Counted from the stretch's first letter, positions 16,620-26,283 are shown. The stretch: 64,000 nt of DNA from Anaerophaga thermohalophila DSM 12881 (GCF_000191885.1 NZ_AEWI01000022.1:1-64000), one strand, 5' to 3'. Notes: generated by a model not told the origin, from the sequence alone. A program made the numbers and translations.

Positions 16620-17114
16620 ATGGAACTGTTAACACCAAGTCCGGGATTAGTTTTTTGGACTTCCCTTTCATTCATAATTCTTCTGGTGGTGCTTCGAAAA
16701 TATGCTTGGCCATCCATTCTGCGTGCCCTGAAGGTACGCGAGGAGACCATTTCTTTTGCGCTTGAAGATGCCAGAAAAGCCAAAGAAGAAGTAGAAATGA
16801 TGGAGCAAAAAAAGAAAAGAATTCTCGATGATGCCAGGGGAGAACGGGATGCCATATTGAAGGAAGCCAGAGAACTAAAGGAGCAGATTATGGAAGAGGC
16901 ACGTGAAACGGCACGTGAGGAAAGCCGGATAATGCTTGATAAAGCCACCAAGGATATTGAGAATCAAAAACAGGAAGCGCTTCAGGAAATCAGGGATACC
17001 ATAGGCCGATTATCACTGGAGATTGCAGAGAAAGTATTAAAAGAAGAACTTTCGGACAGTGAAAAACAGAAAAAGGTGATTAATACTTATCTTAACGAAA
17101 TGAACCTTAATTAG
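16620..17114 (+). CDS. atpF: F0F1 ATP synthase subunit b
   Basis: Subunit b is the peripheral stalk. The 164 residues give one N-terminal membrane helix (about residues 10-30, FWTSLSFIILLVVLRKYAW) and a long charged coiled coil rich in Lys, Glu and Ala that dimerises and binds delta on top of F1. Length is normal. The stop codon TAG is the first part of a family A repeat (TTAGTGTCTGTCC), so the element lies directly on the 3' end of the gene and may have replaced the native stop. Confidence 0.95.
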   Translation: MELLTPSPGLVFWTSLSFIILLVVLRKYAWPSILRALKVREETISFALEDARKAKEEVEMMEQKKKRILDDARGERDAILKEARELKEQIMEEARETAREESRIMLDKATKDIENQKQEALQEIRDTIGRLSLEIAEKVLKEELSDSEKQKKVINTYLNEMNLN

Positions 17115-17363
17115 TGTCTGTCCATAAAGTACAATTTGCTGTGTTACGCTTGCTGCCAAAAAACTCATCCCGAGGTCGCTTTTGTAAGATTTTTCTTAAT
17201 AAAAAACCAACAAAAAGCAAACTCGGAACTCCGTTTTTGGCGGCTTCGAAGGCCCCGATGATATGAGGGCAGGCATTGCAACCGACACTTTCTGAAACCA
17301 CACATGATTTGTTACAACTTTTCCCGACTTTTATTGAATTGACGGGAACTAATTAGCACTATT
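17113..17363 (+). repeat. Family A repeat with internal expansion, between atpF and atpH
   Basis: It begins AGTGTCTGTCCATAAAGT and ends near AATTAGCACTATTAT, with the usual GTGTTACGCTTG and ACTTTCTGAAACCACACA landmarks. It is about 80 bases longer than the other copies because of an extra segment in the middle (around 17167-17235). It separates two genes normally only a few bases apart. Confidence 0.7.
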
Positions 17364-17370
17364 ATACAGG

Positions 17371-17907
17371 ATGAACAGAGGTCCCATCACCATAAGATAT
17401 GCCAGAGCACTGTTTGAGCTTGCCAAAGAAAGGAACGAACTGGACAGATTGTACCATGATTCGAAACTCCTTCTTGATCACTGTCTGACGGTGAGGGATT
17501 TTTGTGCCTTTCTGGAAAATCCCGTGATAATGCCATCCCGGAAAAAGAATGTGCTCAAAAAGGTTCTTTCAGGTGAGCAGAATCCGCTTATGATCAGGTT
17601 TTTAGACCTTGTCATTGATAAAAACAGAGAAAATTTTCTGCACGATATCATTGTCACTTTTGAAGATTTATACAAAAAACATAAAGGAATCAGAAGTGTT
17701 AAAGTTATCACTGCTGTTAAGATGGATAAGGATTACCTGGATAATCTGCAAATTTACCTCGAACGCGAATTTGAAGGGCCCATTGAAATGGAGGAACAGG
17801 TGAAGTCTGACATAATAGGGGGCGTAATTCTGGTTGTGGATGAGAAAATCATCGACAACAGTATTGCTCACCAGATAAAATTATTGAGAAATAAATTGTT
17901 GAGTTAA
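17371..17907 (+). CDS. atpH: F0F1 ATP synthase subunit delta
   Basis: This is a 178-residue cytoplasmic protein (OSCP/delta family) joining the peripheral stalk to the F1 head. The N-terminal helical domain begins ITIRYARALFELAKE, the family signature. The C-terminal beta domain contains VKSDIIGGVILVVDEKIID, which is the conserved C-terminal motif. Full length, with an unambiguous ATG. A family A repeat lies immediately upstream and a 200-base structured gap downstream before atpA. Confidence 0.95.
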   Translation: MNRGPITIRYARALFELAKERNELDRLYHDSKLLLDHCLTVRDFCAFLENPVIMPSRKKNVLKKVLSGEQNPLMIRFLDLVIDKNRENFLHDIIVTFEDLYKKHKGIRSVKVITAVKMDKDYLDNLQIYLEREFEGPIEMEEQVKSDIIGGVILVVDEKIIDNSIAHQIKLLRNKLLS

Positions 17908-18106
17908 AAATACATTAGAGGAGGTACAGCTTCCGTACAATAGTGAAGGATAAAAAGCAGAAGATGAAAGCAACAAGCTGCTCGCTTCTTGGGGCTTTGA
18001 CCTTGCACCTGGTAATGGGTCAGTTAGCCGGCCTCCTCCTTTTTGAAATTATTACAGCGAACTCTGATTTTTATTTTTGATTTGAGTTAGAGAAAAGAAA
18101 CTTGAT
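17908..18106 (+). promoter_or_regulatory. Possible structured leader between atpH and atpA
   Basis: This gap is long for an atp operon. GAGGAGG (17918-17924) can pair with CCTCCTC (18032-18038), which is followed by a short T run (18040-18044). A smaller GTAC-AGCTTCC-GTAC hairpin lies just inside. The arrangement resembles an attenuator or a processed spacer, but no known riboswitch motif is recognised. Confidence 0.3.
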
Positions 18107-19699
18107 ATGGAACAAATTCGTCCGTCGGAAGTCTCCGAAATAATAAAAAAAGAAATAGAAGGTTTTCAATCGGCCACGGAGCTGGAGGAAGTGGGAACAG
18201 TATTGCAGGTTGGTGACGGGATTGCGCGTGTTTACGGGTTGTCTAATGTCCAGTCGAACGAGCTGGTGGAGTTTGATAATTGCATGGGCGTTGTCCTCAA
18301 TCTTGAAGCCGATAGTGTAGGTGTTGTATTATTAGGTGATTCCCAGCTTGTATCGGAAGGCGATATCGTGCGAAGAACCAAAAGAATAGCTTCCATTAAG
18401 GTTGGAGACGGCTTGGTGGGCAGAGTTGTTAATACCCTTGGCGAACCTCTCGACGGGAAAGGAAGTATTCGCGGACAGCTGTATGAAATGCCATTGGAGC
18501 GCAAAGCGCCGGAGGTTATTTTCAGGCAACCGGTGAAGGAACCGCTGCAAACCGGGTTGAAAGCCATTGATGCCATGACGCCGATTGGACGGGGACAACG
18601 GGAATTGATTATCGGAGACCGTCAAACCGGTAAAACCGCCATTGCCATTGACACCATTATTAACCAGAGGCCGTTTTTTGAGGCCGGCGAGCCGGTTTAT
18701 TGTATCTATGTGGCTATCGGACAAAAGGGCTCAACGGTGGCTCAAATTGTCAGTACCCTTCGTAAACATGGTGCCATGGATTATACTATTGTGGTTTCCG
18801 CGACGGCTTCCTACCCGGCCGCTATGCAGTTTTATGCCCCCTTTGCAGGAACCTCTGTGGGAGAGTACTTCAGAGACACCGGACGACACGCACTCATTAT
18901 TTACGACGATCTTTCCAAGCAGTCGGTTTCTTATCGTGAAGTATCTCTGTTGTTGCGACGGCCTCCCGGACGGGAAGCTTTCCCCGGCGATATCTTTTAT
19001 CTGCATTCCCGGCTGTTGGAAAGAGCAGCCAAAATTATAGAATCGGATGTGGTGGCTGCCCGGATGAATGATGTCCCCGAATCATTAAAGGGGAAAGTTA
19101 AGGGTGGTGGTTCTTTAACCGCTTTACCGATTATTGAAACCCAGGCAGGAGATGTTTCGGCATATATCCCCACCAATGTTATTTCTATTACAGATGGTCA
19201 GATTTTTCTGGAAAATGATCTTTTCAATGCAGGAGTGCGTCCCGCCATCAACGTGGGAATTTCCGTTTCACGGGTTGGAGGTAATGCGCAGATCAAACCC
19301 ATGAAAAAGGTCGCGGGAACGTTAAAACTTGATCAGGCTCAGTATCGCGAACTGGAGGCTTTTTCCAAGTTTGGCTCCGATCTCGATCCTGCCACCATGG
19401 CCGTACTCGACAAGGGTAGAAAAAATGTTGAATTGCTGAAACAACCTCAGTATAAACCGGTGCCGGTTGAACAGCAGGTGGCTGTTATTTATTGCGGCAC
19501 CAGGGGACTGCTTCAGGATGTCCCGATGGACAAAGTGAAAGATTTTGAAAGAGAGTTTATCGAAAATCTTCAACTGAGGCATTCCGATGTTTTAAAGAAC
19601 ATTTTATCGGGGAAATTTGACGATGAAATTACCGGCAAGATAGAACAAGTCGCCCGCGATGTGGCAGCTCAGTTTAAACCAGGTGAAGAGAAGGAATAA
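18107..19699 (+). CDS. atpA: F0F1 ATP synthase subunit alpha
   Basis: Alpha is the regulatory nucleotide-binding subunit of the F1 hexamer. The 530 residues are full length: an N-terminal beta-barrel ([14 protein letters not shown]), a P-loop [13 protein letters not shown], the family segment [16 protein letters not shown], and the alpha/beta signature [14 protein letters not shown]. The start [16 protein letters not shown] is the usual alpha N-terminus. It is followed after 6 bases by atpG. The catalytic beta subunit is not in the window. Confidence 0.97.
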   Translation: MEQIRPSEVSEIIKKEIEGFQSATELEEVGTVLQVGDGIARVYGLSNVQSNELVEFDNCMGVVLNLEADSVGVVLLGDSQLVSEGDIVRRTKRIASIKVGDGLVGRVVNTLGEPLDGKGSIRGQLYEMPLERKAPEVIFRQPVKEPLQTGLKAIDAMTPIGRGQRELIIGDRQTGKTAIAIDTIINQRPFFEAGEPVYCIYVAIGQKGSTVAQIVSTLRKHGAMDYTIVVSATASYPAAMQFYAPFAGTSVGEYFRDTGRHALIIYDDLSKQSVSYREVSLLLRRPPGREAFPGDIFYLHSRLLERAAKIIESDVVAARMNDVPESLKGKVKGGGSLTALPIIETQAGDVSAYIPTNVISITDGQIFLENDLFNAGVRPAINVGISVSRVGGNAQIKPMKKVAGTLKLDQAQYRELEAFSKFGSDLDPATMAVLDKGRKNVELLKQPQYKPVPVEQQVAVIYCGTRGLLQDVPMDKVKDFEREFIENLQLRHSDVLKNILSGKFDDEITGKIEQVARDVAAQFKPGEEKE

Positions 19700-19705
19700 T
19701 TATAA

Positions 19706-20581
19706 ATGGCTAATTTAAGAGACATACGAACAAGGATTAGCGCCATCAAAACCACGCGCCAGGTGACCAGTGCTATGAAGATGGTTTCGGCAGCAAGGCT
19801 GAAGAAGGCGCAGGACGATGTCGATCATATTCGTCCCTATACCACGCGTCTTATCGGTATTATCAATGACATGGTTTCGGCGTATCCCGATATTAAAATT
19901 AACTATACTTTCCCCGGCAGAGGTGACAAAGTAGTGCTTTGGGTTGTTGCTTCAAACCGTGGTTTGTGCGGCGCTTTTAATTCAAATGTTGTGAAAACTG
20001 TTCAGTCGCTTTTAAGGACTGACCTGAAAGACGATTACAGGAAAGGAAATGTTGAAATCAGAGTCCTCGGGAAACAGGCATGGAAAATGTTGCGGTCAAG
20101 GAATATTGCGCCGCATGTATTGGAGGAAGGGCAGCTTGTTGATCCGACCTTTGCCAGGATATCCATGTTGGCCGACGAAATGATCGATGAATATGATCTG
20201 GGGATATTGAAAAAATCGATTGTCATCTATAATGAATTTATCAATGCGGCAGTACAGGAAGTGCAGGTTCAGCAATTTTTGCCCATAAGCATTCCCGAAG
20301 TGAAACGCGATAAACCAATTTCGGAGTACATTCTGGAGCCCAACCGGCAAACAATTGTAGATACGCTGATGCCAAAAACCCTGCGGTCGCTTTTCTATCA
20401 GGTAGTGCTCGAGTCCATTGCTTCCGAGCACGGCGCCAGGATGACTTCCATGCATAAAGCTACCGATAATGCTACCGACCTGATCAGAGAACTGCAACTT
20501 TCGTACAATAAAGCCCGTCAATCGAACATTACCAATGAGCTGATTGAGATTACGTCGGGAGCTGAGGCGTTGAAGAGGTAG
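19706..20581 (+). CDS. atpG: F0F1 ATP synthase subunit gamma
   Basis: Gamma is the central rotor shaft. The 291 residues begin with LRDIRTRISAIKTTRQVTSA, the N-terminal helix, and end with LIRELQLSYNKARQSNITNE..EITSGAEAL, the C-terminal helix signature. Full length. It closes this atp cluster: atpD (beta) and atpC (epsilon) do not follow and, as in many Bacteroidota, are expected in a separate operon elsewhere. The roughly 1 kb after it is filled with repeats. Confidence 0.97.
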   Translation: MANLRDIRTRISAIKTTRQVTSAMKMVSAARLKKAQDDVDHIRPYTTRLIGIINDMVSAYPDIKINYTFPGRGDKVVLWVVASNRGLCGAFNSNVVKTVQSLLRTDLKDDYRKGNVEIRVLGKQAWKMLRSRNIAPHVLEEGQLVDPTFARISMLADEMIDEYDLGILKKSIVIYNEFINAAVQEVQVQQFLPISIPEVKRDKPISEYILEPNRQTIVDTLMPKTLRSLFYQVVLESIASEHGARMTSMHKATDNATDLIRELQLSYNKARQSNITNELIEITSGAEALKR

Positions 20582-20660
20582 AAATTATCTATGAGTACCC
20601 ACACCCCCCCCCCATATCGCGAAAAGTTTTTATTCCGTTTTCAGCACTGAGCCCGAAAGA

Positions 20661-21200
20661 CTAACTAATGCCCATCTATAAAATGGGAAAAAGTTGTAAC
20701 AAATCCTGTGTGGTTTCAGAAAGTGCCGGTTGCAAAGCTTGCGAAGCCGTCAAAAACGGAGTCTATTTTTCATCCGTATAAAATTAGTCTAAGTTATTGG
20801 AATGATGCTACTTATCATACTTTAATTGATTTTAGATTCTTCGCTCCGCTCCGAATGACAAACAGCTAAGGTTGAGGTTGAGGTTGAGAGTTCATCTCAG
20901 TTGACGCAGATGAACACAGATTATTTTTATTAACATCAATAAAAATCACATCTTAGTCTGTTTGCTTTTTTAGATTCTTCGCTCCGCTCAGAATGACAGA
21001 CTGACAGACTGTCTAATGTCATTCTGAGGAGGTAACGACGAAGAATCTGTTCCCCGTTTTTGGTTTCTTAGATGATTAGAGGTTAAATGGTGTTTATACA
21101 TGTTCTTTTGTGACAATCTTTGCCATGCTCGTTTTGTAAATGAGTATTTTGACGGAAAGCGTAACACAGCAAACGGTACTTTCTGGACAGACACTAACTA
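20661..21200 (-). repeat. Family A repeat split by an inserted family B element
   Basis: In reverse orientation, one part of family A runs from TAACTAATGCCCATC to CAAAAACGGAGT (about 20661-20765). The rest resumes at TTTGTAAATGAGTATTTTG and ends GGACAGACACTAACTAATT (about 21136-21200). Comparison with the uninterrupted copy at 60811-60976 shows the two parts are contiguous there. A C10 homopolymer lies just upstream at 20604-20613. Confidence 0.65.
20768..21135 (-). repeat. Family B element, longest form, nested in family A
   Basis: The ends TTTCATCCGTATAAAATTAG and GACAATCTTTGCCATGCTCG are those of family B. Inside are a half copy of palindrome C (about 20833-20860), a GTTGAG triplication (about 20870-20888), and a complete palindrome C (20972-21048). 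The internal duplication makes it about 140 bases longer than the copies at 4544 and 9973. Confidence 0.65.
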
Positions 21201-21289
21201 ATTTTTTCATAATCCTGTTTTGCGATTAGAGATAATTTCAACTTCAAAAACGGGCAAAATTTTCTACCTTTGAAACAAATCCCGAGTAA

Positions 21290-21438
21290 TCAGGACGTGT
21301 TCCATCCGACTTTAACAGACTAACTTTATACGGATGAAACGAGCATGACAAAGATTGTCACAAAAGAACAAGTATAAAACTCAATCATGCGAGTTCCATC
21401 AGACCAATAGCTTAGACTAATTTTATACGGATGAAACG
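21290..21438 (+). repeat. Family B short form with preceding partial copy
   Basis: A partial end (CCATCCGACTTTAAC through TTTATACGGATGAAA) runs directly into a full short copy, GATGAAACGAGCATGACAAAG to TTTTATACGGATGAAA. It lies 200 bases before dnaG. The sequence between it and dnaG shows an inverted GCAATAC/GTATTGC motif (about 21468-21495). Confidence 0.6.
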
Positions 21439-21636
21439 ATCATAGCGAGGTTTATTCAACCTAAGTTAAGCAATACGAGTGATGCGAAGTATTGCTCAAC
21501 TTTAGAGTTAACCCCTATTTAGAAAATGTTGGCTTTTACCAATATTTTTGATGAAAGCCGTACATTTTTTAAACGTTGAGCGGAATCCCTCAGTTTGGGG
21601 TTACAAAAATAAGGCATTAAAAAGCTGCAAGCAGGT

Positions 21637-23598
21637 ATGATTGATAAGGGTACTATAGACCGGGTGATGGAGGCCGCGCAGAGCCAGATTGTAGAGGTGG
21701 TTTCGGAGTTTGTAAATCTAAAGCGCAGAGGGGTTAATTATATTGGATTATGCCCTTTTCATAATGAGAAAACGCCTTCTTTTATCGTTTCTCCACACAA
21801 AGGAATTTTTAAATGTTTTGGCTGCGGCAAAGGGGGCAATGCGGTAAACTTCCTGATGGATCATGAGCAGATTTCGTTCGTCGAAGCCATTAAAATCCTT
21901 GGAAAAAAGTTACATATTCCCGTTGAAGAGAAAGAACTGACCCCTGAAGAGGTGGCCCATCAAAACGACAGGGAGAGCATGCTGGTGGTCACAGGTTTTG
22001 CAGCCAAATATTTCGAAGGAAGGTTGCACAACTCCGACGAAGGAAAGTCTGTAGGATTGAGTTATTTCAGAGAACGGGGTTTCCGTGATGATATCATTAA
22101 AAAATTTCAGCTGGGATATTCTCCCGATTCAAAAGATGCTTTCACCCGGGAAGCGCTTCAAAAAGGATTTAAGCTCGATTTTCTTGAGAAAACCGGACTT
22201 ACCATTGTCAGGGACGATTATAAAGCCGACCGTTTCAGGGGACGGGTCATTTTCCCGATACACAGTCTGGCAGGTAAAGTAATCGGATTTGGTGGCCGCA
22301 TACTTCGTACCGACACCAAAACAGCCAAGTACCTGAATTCTCCCGAGTCGGAAATATATCACAAAGGTCACATCCTTTACGGGATGTATCAGGCCCGTCA
22401 GGAGATTGCCCGCCAGGATCGTTGCATCCTTGTTGAAGGCTACACCGATGTTCTGGCTTTCCATCAGGCCGGGATCAGCAATGTTGTGGCTTCGTCCGGT
22501 ACAGCGCTGACGCCTGGACAGATCAGACTCATTTCCCGTTTCTCGAAAAATCTGACCATTATTTTTGATGGTGATGCTGCCGGAATAAAGGCTTCTTTGA
22601 GAGGGATTGACCTCGTGCTCGAAGAGGGTCTTAATGTAAAAGTACTTTTGCTACCCGATGGCGAAGACCCCGACTCTTATGCCAAAAAACTTGGTGGCGA
22701 AGCACTCCGCGAGTATATCAAACAGCACGAAACCGATTTTATAAGGTTCAAGACCGGTCTGCTGATGGAAGAGGCGAAAAACGATCCGGTACAGCGTGCC
22801 AGGCTTATTCAGGATATTGTCCATTCTATTTCGGTGATTCCCGACTCCATTACCCGCACCGAGTATGTAAAAGATTGCAGTAACCTGATGAAAGTGGAAG
22901 AGCAGGTGCTTTTCATGGAGATTGGTAAACTTCGCCGAAAAAAAATGGAGAAGGAGGCAACCAGAAATAACAGCTATTATGGCCGGAATACAGAAGGAAC
23001 ACCTTCTTCGGGTAATGATGTTGAGAAGACAGCAGTTCTCTCTTCCAATCCCTTTGAAACGGAAGAAAGAGAGGTGTTGCGGTTTTTATTGAAATACGGT
23101 GATCTTGATCTTGGCGAATTCGAGTTTGAGGAAGGTACCCGGCGTGTTACTGTTGGAGAATATATTATTACAGAACTTAAGCAGGATGATCTCGAGAGCG
23201 TGAATCCCCTTTACAACGAAATTATGAAGTTGTATGAGGAGAACTTCCGGAATCAGGGATTTAAATCTTCTCAGTTTTTTGTTTTCAGTACCGACAGCAG
23301 GATCAGCAGTCTGGCCAGTGACCTTATTGCAAGAGAATATCCCCTGAGCCGGATACACACAAAAAACGGACAGGTTGCCAAAGAGAGTGACCGGTTGGAT
23401 GAACTGGTACCAAAAGTTGTTACTGAGCTAAAGTGGAGAAAGGTGAAAGTCCTCCTTGAAGATAAACGGAAACAACTGAAGACCGCCGAAGAAGCCGGCG
23501 ATCAGGAAAAGTTTATGGAACTCCTGCAGGAAATTAACGGACTCCAGCAGGCGTTTATTTATATTTCGAAAGAGCTTGGCGAAAGAACAGTAGTGTAA
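21637..23598 (+). CDS. dnaG: DNA primase
   Basis: Primase synthesises RNA primers at the replication fork. The 653 residues show the CHC2-type zinc ribbon (Cys39, His42, Cys60, Cys63 in CPFH...CFGC), the RNA-polymerase domain, and the TOPRIM fold with ILVEGYTDVLAFHQAG and IFDGDAAGIKAS (catalytic acidic residues). A C-terminal helicase-interaction region with Bacteroidota-type low conservation follows. The start MIDKGTIDRV fits the family N-terminus. Confidence 0.97.
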   Translation: MIDKGTIDRVMEAAQSQIVEVVSEFVNLKRRGVNYIGLCPFHNEKTPSFIVSPHKGIFKCFGCGKGGNAVNFLMDHEQISFVEAIKILGKKLHIPVEEKELTPEEVAHQNDRESMLVVTGFAAKYFEGRLHNSDEGKSVGLSYFRERGFRDDIIKKFQLGYSPDSKDAFTREALQKGFKLDFLEKTGLTIVRDDYKADRFRGRVIFPIHSLAGKVIGFGGRILRTDTKTAKYLNSPESEIYHKGHILYGMYQARQEIARQDRCILVEGYTDVLAFHQAGISNVVASSGTALTPGQIRLISRFSKNLTIIFDGDAAGIKASLRGIDLVLEEGLNVKVLLLPDGEDPDSYAKKLGGEALREYIKQHETDFIRFKTGLLMEEAKNDPVQRARLIQDIVHSISVIPDSITRTEYVKDCSNLMKVEEQVLFMEIGKLRRKKMEKEATRNNSYYGRNTEGTPSSGNDVEKTAVLSSNPFETEEREVLRFLLKYGDLDLGEFEFEEGTRRVTVGEYIITELKQDDLESVNPLYNEIMKLYEENFRNQGFKSSQFFVFSTDSRISSLASDLIAREYPLSRIHTKNGQVAKESDRLDELVPKVVTELKWRKVKVLLEDKRKQLKTAEEAGDQEKFMELLQEINGLQQAFIYISKELGERTVV

Positions 23599-23747
23599 TT
23601 TTGTTTCAAAATCTTACCATTTGATATATGAGAACCTGCAGGCACACTGTCAGGCAGTTTATCGATGCTGTTATTTCCTAATGCAAAATCTGCTGTATTG
23701 GATGGATAGAATTTGGCGCCCGGCATGATGCCTATAAAAAATAATTT

Positions 23748-24980
23748 ATGGTACTAAACTACATCTGGATTGCTTTTTTTCTGATTGCCTTTGTTGTGGC
23801 ATTAATAAAGCTCATTTTTTTTCAGGATCTGGAAGTTTTTTCCAACCTGATGAATGCCACATTCGATTATGCCGGGACAGGTTTTGAAATATCTCTGGGA
23901 CTCACCGGCGTTCTCACTCTATGGCTTGGGCTGATGCGTATTGGAGAGAAAGGCGGGATGGTTACTGCCATGTCGAAAGTAATCGGTCCGTTTTTCAGAC
24001 ATATTTTCCCTACTTTGCCCAGGGATCATCCAGCTTACGGATCAATGATGATGAACATAGCCGCCAATATGCTTGGGCTCGATAATGCCGCTACGCCAAT
24101 GGGCCTTAAGGCCATGAAAGAGCTGCAATCGGCCAATGAAAAGAAAGATACGGCTTCGAATGCCCAGATTATGTTTTTGGTTTTGAATACTTCGGGACTG
24201 ACCATCATTCCTGTTTCAGTAATGGTTTACAGAGCCGAAATGGGAGCTGCCAATCCGGCCGATATCTTTCTACCCATTCTTCTGGCTACTTTTTTTAGTA
24301 CAGTTGTGGGTTTGATTGCGGTGGCCATTGTACAAAAAATTAATCTTTTCAACCGTGTCGTGATTGGCTATCTCGGGGGGTTGTCGGTCTTTATCGCAGC
24401 GGTTATTTACGGATTGTCTTTACTCGACCGGGAGGAGATAAGAATCGTGTCGTTGTTGACGGCCAATATTATTCTTTTCTCTATCATCATTACCTTTATA
24501 GTTATGGCCATGATGAGAAAAGTAAACGTGTACGAAACGTTTATAGAAGGTGCGAAAGACGGGTTTTCTATTGCCGTCAGGATCATCCCTTACCTGATTG
24601 CCATCCTCGTGGGTATCGGTGTTTTCAGGGCTTCCGGTGCAATGGAGATACTTATCAGCGGGATTGAATGGGTTGTTGCCGCTGCCGGGTTGAACACCGA
24701 TTTCGTGGGCGCTCTTCCTACGGCATTAATGAAACCTCTTAGTGGCAGTGGCGCCCGTGGAATGATGGTCGATGCCATGAACCTTTACGGAGCCGATTCT
24801 TTCGTGGCACGTATAGCCAGTACTGTTCAGGGTGCCACTGATACCACATTTTATATAATCGCCGTTTATTTCGGATCGGTCGGTATCCGCAAAACACGTC
24901 ATGCGGTTACCTGTGGACTCATTGCTGATTTCGCCGGTATTGTTGCGGCAATATTGTTGGGGTATCTCTTTTTTGGTTAA
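23748..24980 (+). CDS. Fused SpmA/SpmB-like nucleoside-recognition membrane protein
   Basis: This is a 410-residue polytopic inner-membrane protein with two Gate (nucleoside-recognition) domains in tandem, equivalent to Bacillus SpmA and SpmB joined. The first half carries GLTGVLTLWLGLMRIGEKGG and NIAANMLGLDNAATPMG. The second carries IPYLIAILVGIGVFRASGA and LPTALMKPLSGSGARG. Despite the spore-maturation name, the fusion is widespread in non-sporulating Bacteroidota and its transported or sensed ligand is unknown. A 150-base gap separates it from dnaG; cotranscription is possible. Confidence 0.9.
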   Translation: MVLNYIWIAFFLIAFVVALIKLIFFQDLEVFSNLMNATFDYAGTGFEISLGLTGVLTLWLGLMRIGEKGGMVTAMSKVIGPFFRHIFPTLPRDHPAYGSMMMNIAANMLGLDNAATPMGLKAMKELQSANEKKDTASNAQIMFLVLNTSGLTIIPVSVMVYRAEMGAANPADIFLPILLATFFSTVVGLIAVAIVQKINLFNRVVIGYLGGLSVFIAAVIYGLSLLDREEIRIVSLLTANIILFSIIITFIVMAMMRKVNVYETFIEGAKDGFSIAVRIIPYLIAILVGIGVFRASGAMEILISGIEWVVAAAGLNTDFVGALPTALMKPLSGSGARGMMVDAMNLYGADSFVARIASTVQGATDTTFYIIAVYFGSVGIRKTRHAVTCGLIADFAGIVAAILLGYLFFG

Positions 24981-25351
24981 TGACATTTTTGTCTGACAAA
25001 AGTGCAAAAAGACATGACTTGCGAGGGGAATTTTTAAAAAAATTGGGATTTAAAAGGAAACCAAAGTTAATTGTTTTCGTAGCAATGGGATATAAATAAT
25101 GCCAATTACTAAACAGGATTTAACTATTTGACAAGCATAGAGAATTGTCGGTTTGCGTTTGCGAACATCTTGAAATCACTTGGTTATTTGAGATATATGT
25201 TTGTTAAATATAGAATATTTCAGCATAATAGAATTTATCTTACATCTATAACCGGCCTTGTGGAAGCCAGATAGCTGAAAATCTAACGGTCTGTTGTAAG
25301 AACATGTGGAACAAATAATGGGTTATTTGAAATATAAACATTAAAAAACAA
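24981..25351. other. AT-rich intergenic region before the signalling cluster
   Basis: No gene is seen in about 370 bases. A short palindrome TTTTGTC-T-GACAAAA lies at the 3' end of the preceding gene. The sequence GGTTATTTGA(G/A)ATATA occurs twice, near 25190 and near 25321, the second just before the start of the YfiR-like gene, and could be a regulator site or a duplicated promoter. Confidence 0.35.
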
Positions 25352-25864
25352 ATGAGAAAGATTTACTTATTTCTGGCACTGTTCCTGTTGGTGCCGTTTA
25401 TGTTAGAAGGGCAGGTAGAGAAGTACAAAGCAGTTTTTACCCTCAATTTTATTCGTTACATTGGCTGGCCCGATGATGCCCGTCAGGGGGATTTTGTAAT
25501 CGGAGTATTAGGTGACCCCGCCATTGCCCGTAGGATTCAGGAACAATCAGCAGGGAAAAAGTTTGGTTTTCAGGATGTTGTGGTGAAAGAATTCAGTTCT
25601 GCCGATGAAGTGGAGAATTGCCAGGTGCTTTATGTATCTTCAAGAGTTCGTTTCTCAAAAATCGCGGCTCAGATAAATCAAAAACTGGGAAGCAGTTCCC
25701 TAATAGTTGCTGAAGAGGAAGGTGCTACTGATTATGGTGCAATGATAAACTTTGTGATTAGAGATGAAGTTCTTAAGTTTGAAATCCATAAAGGAAATGC
25801 GTCACAAAAAGGACTTCAGATAAGTTCACGTTTGGAAAATATGTCTTCAGCCATTGTTTTGTAA
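25352..25864 (+). CDS. YfiR-like (DUF4154) exported protein
   Basis: The 170-residue protein has a signal peptide (cleavage near LEGQ) and a single DUF4154 domain, recognised by FTLNFIRYIGWP near the N-terminus, then FVIGVLGDP and the central CQVLYVSS. The best-known member, YfiR of Pseudomonas, is a periplasmic repressor of a diguanylate cyclase. Here no cyclase of that type is adjacent; the next genes are chemosensory. I infer a periplasmic sensor or adaptor feeding the downstream system. It is followed by an intrinsic terminator, so it may be transcribed separately. Confidence 0.82.
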   Translation: MRKIYLFLALFLLVPFMLEGQVEKYKAVFTLNFIRYIGWPDDARQGDFVIGVLGDPAIARRIQEQSAGKKFGFQDVVVKEFSSADEVENCQVLYVSSRVRFSKIAAQINQKLGSSSLIVAEEEGATDYGAMINFVIRDEVLKFEIHKGNASQKGLQISSRLENMSSAIVL

Positions 25865-25892
25865 AAAACAAACCGTTTCTGTAGACAAAGCA

Positions 25893-25932
25893 CCCGGTCA
25901 GGGGATAACAACCGCCTCCGGGATTTTTTTTA
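25893..25932 (+). terminator. Intrinsic terminator after the YfiR-like gene
   Basis: The stem CCCGG (25893-25897) pairs with CCGGG (25918-25922) and can be extended inward by GG/CC pairs. It is followed closely by nine T (25924-25932). Confidence 0.75.
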
Positions 25933-25957
25933 ACAGAATTCAGCCCGCCTGGCTCAA

Positions 25958-26283
25958 ATGAAACGAGCTTGCCAAAAATTGTTTTAATATAGAATAATAG
26001 ATTATTAGATTTAAGATGGTGAGATGTAAGATAAAACGGGACTGACAAGGCATACCACAATAAGAATATGTATAAATGCTTGCATGCGGGTTCCATCCGA
26101 CCAATAACTTAGATTAATTTTATACTGATGAAACGAGCATGACAAGGTTTGCCTTAATAGATTATTAGATTTAAGATTTAAGATGAAACGAGCATGGCAA
26201 GGATTGCTACAATAAGAACATGTATAAGTTCTTGCATGCGAGTTCCATCCGACCTTAATAAATAAATTTTATACTGATGAAAT
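25958..26283 (+). repeat. Tandem family B copies upstream of the MCP gene
   Basis: One copy ends near 26133 (TTTTATACTGATGAAA), then a broken restart follows (GATGAAACGAGCATGACAAGG), and a second full copy spans 26182-26283. The terminal ATACTGATGAAA of the last copy contains the MCP start codon at 26277. Short ATTATTAGATTTAAGAT simple repeats separate the copies. Confidence 0.7.

Noticed and set aside
17908..18106. Known riboswitch before atpA
   Set aside because: No conserved core of a named riboswitch class could be matched. Only a long-range complementarity is visible, so it is listed as a possible leader at low confidence.
23748..24980. Evidence for sporulation from the SpmA/SpmB-like protein
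   Set aside because: This fusion is common in non-sporulating Bacteroidota, and no other sporulation gene is present.
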